A stretch of 9,067 nucleotides of DNA from Clostridiales bacterium (GTDB taxonomy: Bacteria; Bacillota; Clostridia; Clostridiales; Caloramatoraceae). Below the pieces are notes generated by a model, which was not told where the DNA came from, made no database searches, and saw only the letters and a program-made list of their open reading frames with translations. The position numbers were made by a program, and so were the translations under genes. Below, piece after piece: positions 5,745 to 9,067 of the stretch (within the stretch, counting starts at the first letter, position 1; the number at the start of each line of letters is the position of its first letter). The stretch spans positions 1 to 9,067 of the forward strand of contig JAOAFH010000083.1 in NCBI GenBank assembly GCA_026416355.1, written 5' to 3'.

Positions 5745-7028
5745 TTAATTTTTAGGTGATATAGTGATTTTAACTGGCCTTATATCCAGTCTAACATTGG
5801 TAATAGAATATGAATCTTTGTTTCCATCTAAATATGCCCAGTAGCCTTGAGACTTATCTGTTTTTGAGAATGTTAACTCAAATCCATTTCCATTTGCATC
5901 AAATGAATAGCTTTTAACTTCATCTACTGAGTAATTATCCATTAAATCAAATGAAAGTAAATTTTTAAGTGAAGCATTAGGACTAAGAACACCAGAGTTT
6001 ATTATTGGTCCTTCAACCTCATAGTATTCATAACCGCAAGTAGTTTCTTTTTGAGTATTTATCATAAATGCTTTTGTTGATATATTAAATCTATCACATT
6101 TTTCAATGTAGCTTATGTCGATATTACTAATAGAACCATTTTCAGATTTTGTTGAGGATGTAGTGTCAATTACAACAACCCCACCTTCACCAATAGCTTC
6201 TATTTCATTTTTCCCTGAGTAGTAAACAAGAGCAGTATTTTCATCAACTCCAAATCCAAGATTAAACTTATCATTATTAGCAAGTGTAGTAACTATAAGT
6301 CTTCCAAGTCTAGCTTTTCTATCAAAATGCTGGTCAATAATTCCTTGATTAAAGAAACCAATTCCACGTGTAGCATAAACAGGACCTTGTTCTTGATCAT
6401 TGTAGTTATCATATTTATCAGTAAATCCATTAATTAATGCTCCCATGCTGTTTCCACCTGCAATCATAGGGTTACTCATTATAGCTGCGCCAGCACTAGT
6501 TCCACCAATAACTCCACCATTTTTAAATACAGACCATATAGCATCTAAAGATATAGTATTTGAGCCATCTTGGTTATATAAAACACCAGTTATTCTAGTT
6601 TGGTCACCACCAACAAACCATATACCTGTACATTTTTTTATCATTTCAGCAACTTCTTGTTTATTAGCATTTTTTGCCCAAGTAGATTCGTCAACATCCT
6701 TTGTTGTTTTATCATCTTTTACAGCAATAGGAATTATATATATGTTCTTTTCTTTAACACCATATTTCACTAAATCATTTTTAAAATCATTGCTGTATTT
6801 AACTGGTTTTGTACTTGCTGCTCCTATGATACCGATAACAGCCTTTTTACCACCTGCAAGCTCAATGAATTTTCTGTAAATATCACCATTGCTTGATTCA
6901 AGAGCGCCTCCAACGATAACTAGAGATCCACTGCTACTTATTTTTTTATCTACTTTTGAAAGCCCTAAGTTTGTAAATGAAAAAGCCATAATAATTAAAG
7001 CAGCTAATAAAATTAATCTTTTTTTCAT
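5745..7028 (-). CDS. Secreted cyanophycinase-family peptidase (S51)
   Basis: This 427-residue protein resembles cyanophycinases, serine peptidases that cut the storage polymer cyanophycin (poly-Asp backbone with Arg side groups) into beta-Asp-Arg dipeptides. The N-terminus MKKRLILLAALIIMAFSF is a signal peptide or uncleaved anchor with no lipobox, so the enzyme probably acts outside the membrane, as the longer CphE-type enzymes do. Family motifs are SLVIVGGALESSNGD (35-49), IWFVGGDQTRI (136-146), the nucleophile motif GGTSAGAA (175-182, Ser178 catalytic), GIIDQHFDRKARLGRL (229-244) and GFGVDENTALV (258-268). A C-terminal extension of about 135 residues (291-427), rich in Ser, Asn and aromatic residues, goes beyond the compact ~270-residue intracellular CphB type. 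AGAGGGGG (complement of 7036-7043) lies seven bases before the ATG. The gene is divergent from the ABC exporter and followed by its own terminator, then an OPT peptide transporter. Cyanophycin as the real substrate is inferred; a related isoaspartyl or Asp-peptide target is possible. Confidence 0.88.
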   Translation of the reverse strand: MKKRLILLAALIIMAFSFTNLGLSKVDKKISSSGSLVIVGGALESSNGDIYRKFIELAGGKKAVIGIIGAASTKPVKYSNDFKNDLVKYGVKEKNIYIIPIAVKDDKTTKDVDESTWAKNANKQEVAEMIKKCTGIWFVGGDQTRITGVLYNQDGSNTISLDAIWSVFKNGGVIGGTSAGAAIMSNPMIAGGNSMGALINGFTDKYDNYNDQEQGPVYATRGIGFFNQGIIDQHFDRKARLGRLIVTTLANNDKFNLGFGVDENTALVYYSGKNEIEAIGEGGVVVIDTTSSTKSENGSISNIDISYIEKCDRFNISTKAFMINTQKETTCGYEYYEVEGPIINSGVLSPNASLKNLLSFDLMDNYSVDEVKSYSFDANGNGFELTFSKTDKSQGYWAYLDGNKDSYSITNVRLDIRPVKITISPKN

Positions 7029-7069
7029 GATAAATCCCCCTCTAAATTTTTAAACATTTAAGTGCAATT

Positions 7070-7078
7070 ATTATGCCA
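7070..7078 (-). promoter_or_regulatory. Candidate extended -10 for the cyanophycinase gene
   Basis: On the minus strand this reads TGGCATAAT: a -10-like CATAAT preceded by TGG, the extended -10 form. It lies about 42 bases before the ATG. No good -35 is seen upstream. TTGGCA overlapping the same place could alternatively be a -35 for a site nearer the gene, but no convincing -10 follows it. Confidence 0.3.
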
Positions 7079-7111
7079 AAAGTGATAGAGTTTTTTTAGT
7101 TTGATATGATA

Positions 7112-7139
7112 AAAATGGTTATATTGGGTTCAAAATGGT
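7112..7139 (+). repeat. Short direct repeats in the divergent intergenic region
   Basis: AAAATGGT occurs at 7112-7119 and again at 7132-7139, exactly 20 bp apart, so both copies would face the same side of the helix. They sit between the start codons of the divergent cyanophycinase and ABC exporter genes, where a regulator could bind. At eight bases each in AT-rich DNA, chance is a real possibility. Confidence 0.3.
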
Positions 7140-7151
7140 CAATTAATTTGA

Positions 7152-7180
7152 TTGTTATATTTGTTTTGTTGGTTTAAAAT
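7152..7180 (+). promoter_or_regulatory. Candidate promoter of the ABC exporter gene
   Basis: TTGTTA (7152-7157) and TAAAAT (7175-7180) are separated by 17 bp, the ideal spacing. Transcription would then begin near 7187, at the SD itself, leaving a leader of only about 15 bases. That is unusually short, so a promoter further upstream in 7080-7150 remains possible. Confidence 0.35.
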
Positions 7181-7200
7181 AGTTATGGGGGTGAGTGTAG

Positions 7201-8913
7201 ATGATAAGAAGATTTATAAGTTACTATAAACCACATTTATTTCTATTTATTGTGGACATGATTTGTGCTGTGCTTATTGCAGCAACAGACCTTATTTATC
7301 CAATGATAACTAGAAGACTTATAAATAATATAATACCTTCAAAAAACATTTCTTTAATTTTTTATATAGGAATAATATTATTTATACTTTATATTATAAG
7401 AATGGGACTTGAATATGTTGTTGGCTACTATGGACATGTACTAGGTGTTAGGATGGAATATGACATGAGAAGGGATATGTTTTCACATATACAAACACTT
7501 CCTGTTAGCTATTTTGACAATACAAAAACAGGGCAAATAATGTCTAGGATAGTTAATGACTTAAATGAAATCTCAGAACTTGCACATCATGGACCTGAGG
7601 ATATATTTATATCTACACTAATGATTTTAGGTTCATTTATTTTGCTTTTAAATATTAATGTAAAACTAACTTTAATAGTATTTACAGTTATTCCTTTTAT
7701 GATTTATTTTACAATAGTGTATAATTCAAAAATGAGAAAAAACTTTAGACAAATTAGAGAAAGTTTAGCTGATGTAAATAGCAGACTTGAAGATTCATTA
7801 TCAGGTATTAGGGTTGTAAAATCATTTACAAATGAAGAATATGAAATTGATAAATTTGATGATGGGAATAATCAGTTTAAATACCTTAGAACTAAATCGG
7901 TAAAATATATAGGAATTCTCCATGGGGGAATAAACTTTTTTTCAAATATATCAACCCTTTTGGCATTAATTGCAGGTGGATATTTTGTTGCAAATGGTGA
8001 AATACGGGTTGGAGATTTAGTTGCATATTTAATTTATATAAGTCAGTTTTTACAACCAGTAAAAAGACTAGCACAATTTGTTGAACAGTATCAAAGAGGA
8101 ATGGCAGGTTTTAAAAGGTTTTATGAAGTAATGAATATAAAACCTGATATATTTGATAAAGAAGATTCAATAGAAATAGAAAGTGTCCATGGTAAAATAG
8201 AATTTAAGGATGTATCCTTTAGCTATAATGATAAAGCAAGTGTTTTAGAGAACATAAATCTAAAGGTTAATCCAGGTGAGAGCATAGCAATAGTTGGTCC
8301 ATCTGGTGTTGGTAAAACAACATTGTGTAACTTAATACCAAGGTTTTATGATGTAGATAGTGGAAATATATATATAGATGATGTTGATATAAAGGATATA
8401 AAAATAAAATCCCTTAGAAAAAACATAGGAATAGTGCAGCAGGATGTGTTTTTATTTGCAGGAACAATTCGTGAAAATATTGCATATGGTAAGCTTGATG
8501 CAACTGAAGATGAGATAATTAGAGCAGCTAAGGCTGCAAATGCCCATGATTTTATTATGGAGTTAGAGGATGGATATGATACATATATAGGGGAGAGGGG
8601 AGTAAAATTATCAGGAGGACAAAAGCAAAGGATATCAATTGCTAGAATGTTTCTTAAAAATCCTCCAATACTTATTTTAGATGAGGCAACGTCTTCCCTT
8701 GATAATCAAAGTGAAGCTATAATTCAAAAATCTATAGAAGAACTATCAAAAAACAGAACAACATTCATAATAGCCCACAGACTTGCAACTGTAAAAAGTG
8801 CAAAGAGAATAATTGTTTTAACTGAAAATGGAATTGAAGAAGAGGGAACTCATAGGGAGCTTATGGAAAAGAAGGGAACATATTATGAGTTGTATAAAAC
8901 TCAATTTGAGTAA
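7201..8913 (+). CDS. ABC exporter half-transporter (membrane domain fused to ATPase)
   Basis: This 570-residue protein has the MsbA/BmrA-type layout: a six-helix membrane domain (about 1-310) followed by one nucleotide-binding domain. Hydrophobic segments lie near 12-35, 50-70, 133-152, 155-175, 238-262 and 270-288. The ATPase motifs are all intact: A-loop Tyr342, Walker A GPSGVGKTT (366-374), Q-loop VQQD (412-415), signature LSGGQ (470-474), Walker B ILILDE (490-495), D-loop SSLD (498-501) and switch His526. It should therefore hydrolyse ATP as a dimer. No second half-transporter is next to it, so it is a homodimer or pairs with a product encoded elsewhere. Drugs, lipids or peptides are typical substrates of the family, and none can be chosen here. 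The start has GGGGGTGAG (7187-7195) five bases before the ATG. It is divergent from the cyanophycinase gene. Confidence 0.94.
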   Translation: MIRRFISYYKPHLFLFIVDMICAVLIAATDLIYPMITRRLINNIIPSKNISLIFYIGIILFILYIIRMGLEYVVGYYGHVLGVRMEYDMRRDMFSHIQTLPVSYFDNTKTGQIMSRIVNDLNEISELAHHGPEDIFISTLMILGSFILLLNINVKLTLIVFTVIPFMIYFTIVYNSKMRKNFRQIRESLADVNSRLEDSLSGIRVVKSFTNEEYEIDKFDDGNNQFKYLRTKSVKYIGILHGGINFFSNISTLLALIAGGYFVANGEIRVGDLVAYLIYISQFLQPVKRLAQFVEQYQRGMAGFKRFYEVMNIKPDIFDKEDSIEIESVHGKIEFKDVSFSYNDKASVLENINLKVNPGESIAIVGPSGVGKTTLCNLIPRFYDVDSGNIYIDDVDIKDIKIKSLRKNIGIVQQDVFLFAGTIRENIAYGKLDATEDEIIRAAKAANAHDFIMELEDGYDTYIGERGVKLSGGQKQRISIARMFLKNPPILILDEATSSLDNQSEAIIQKSIEELSKNRTTFIIAHRLATVKSAKRIIVLTENGIEEEGTHRELMEKKGTYYELYKTQFE

Positions 8914-8926
8914 AAATATTACTTAC

Positions 8927-8972
8927 AACTGTGCGAACTGTTTTAATATATGGGGCTGTCGCACAAGTTTTT
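8927..8972 (+). terminator. Terminator-like hairpin after the ABC exporter
   Basis: AACTGTGCGA (8927-8936) can pair with TCGCACAAGTT (8959-8969) through TGTGCGA/TCGCACA plus three more pairs across a one-base bulge. The loop is 22 nt, and a five-T run (8968-8972) follows. It starts 13 bases past the stop codon. The large loop makes it weaker than the other terminators here, and its 3' arm overlaps the possible insertion-sequence end. Confidence 0.45.
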
Positions 8973-9067
8973 GATAACTTTTCAAACTATAATCTGTCAA
9001 TAAATTAGAGCCATTAAACAATTAAAGAAGTATATTGATATAAACAATAGAAACTCTTAGATTTTTG
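8952..9067. mobile_element. Possible insertion-sequence terminus running off the right edge
   Basis: GGGGCTGTCGCACAAG (8952-8967) resembles the terminal inverted repeats of some Firmicute insertion sequences of the IS1182 kind, which often begin GGGGCTGTCGCA. The bases to 9067 hold no reading frame and would fit the non-coding end of such an element before its transposase. The other end, the target duplication and the transposase all lie outside the window, and the resemblance is from memory, so the call is tentative. Confidence 0.35.

Noticed and set aside
6445..6879. Plus-strand open frame of 144 codons opposite the cyanophycinase
   Set aside because: It covers the catalytic core of the S51 protein on the other strand, so it is a codon-bias shadow.
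1..9067. CRISPR array, tRNA, rRNA, toxin-antitoxin or phage defence module
   Set aside because: No regularly spaced repeats, cloverleaf, rRNA-like stretch or recognised defence domain was seen on either strand.

Overview
The window is low-GC Gram-positive DNA. It is very AT-rich, uses A/T-ending codons, and has strong purine-rich Shine-Dalgarno (SD) sequences, most with a run of five Gs. Intrinsic terminators follow most transcription units. Protein style and gene content (PAS-GGDEF protein, bacterial OPT transporter, secreted cyanophycinase) fit an anaerobic Firmicute of the Clostridium type. This assignment rests on general features, not on a marker gene.

Layout. (1) Bases 2-898, plus strand: the 3' part of a PAS-GGDEF diguanylate cyclase whose start lies outside the window, followed by a terminator. 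(2) Bases 899-1195: a gap with an isolated promoter-like site and a perfect 11-bp hairpin with a T-tract, possibly a ~60-nt C-rich small RNA, then a promoter region for the next genes. (3) Bases 1196-3151, plus strand: a two-gene operon of a carboxylesterase/monoacylglycerol-lipase-type hydrolase and an MFS transporter. It ends in a bidirectional terminator shared with the convergent genes. (4) Bases 3189-7028, minus strand, in transcription order: a secreted cyanophycinase-family peptidase (7028 to 5745), a terminator, an OPT-family oligopeptide transporter (5558 to 3627), a long hairpin, and a small membrane-anchored protein with a winged-helix-like tail (3530 to 3189). (5) Bases 7029-7200: a divergent promoter region. 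(6) Bases 7201-8913, plus strand: an ABC exporter half-transporter, followed by a terminator-like hairpin and a sequence resembling the terminal repeat of an insertion sequence that runs off the right edge.

How the genes may work together. The most suggestive grouping is the minus-strand block. An exported enzyme of the family that cuts cyanophycin into beta-Asp-Arg dipeptides lies next to an OPT-type peptide transporter, which could import the product. The two genes are separated by a strong terminator, so any coupling would be functional or by shared regulation rather than a single transcript. Nothing in the sequence ties the lipase/MFS operon, the ABC exporter or the cyclase to this theme.

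Most of the window is ordinary chromosomal sequence. No CRISPR array, tRNA, rRNA, phage module or recognisable defence system is visible. The less explained items are the hairpin at 1054-1099, whose loop is complementary to the downstream SD, the hairpin at 3570-3616, which has no T-tract, and the small membrane/winged-helix protein.
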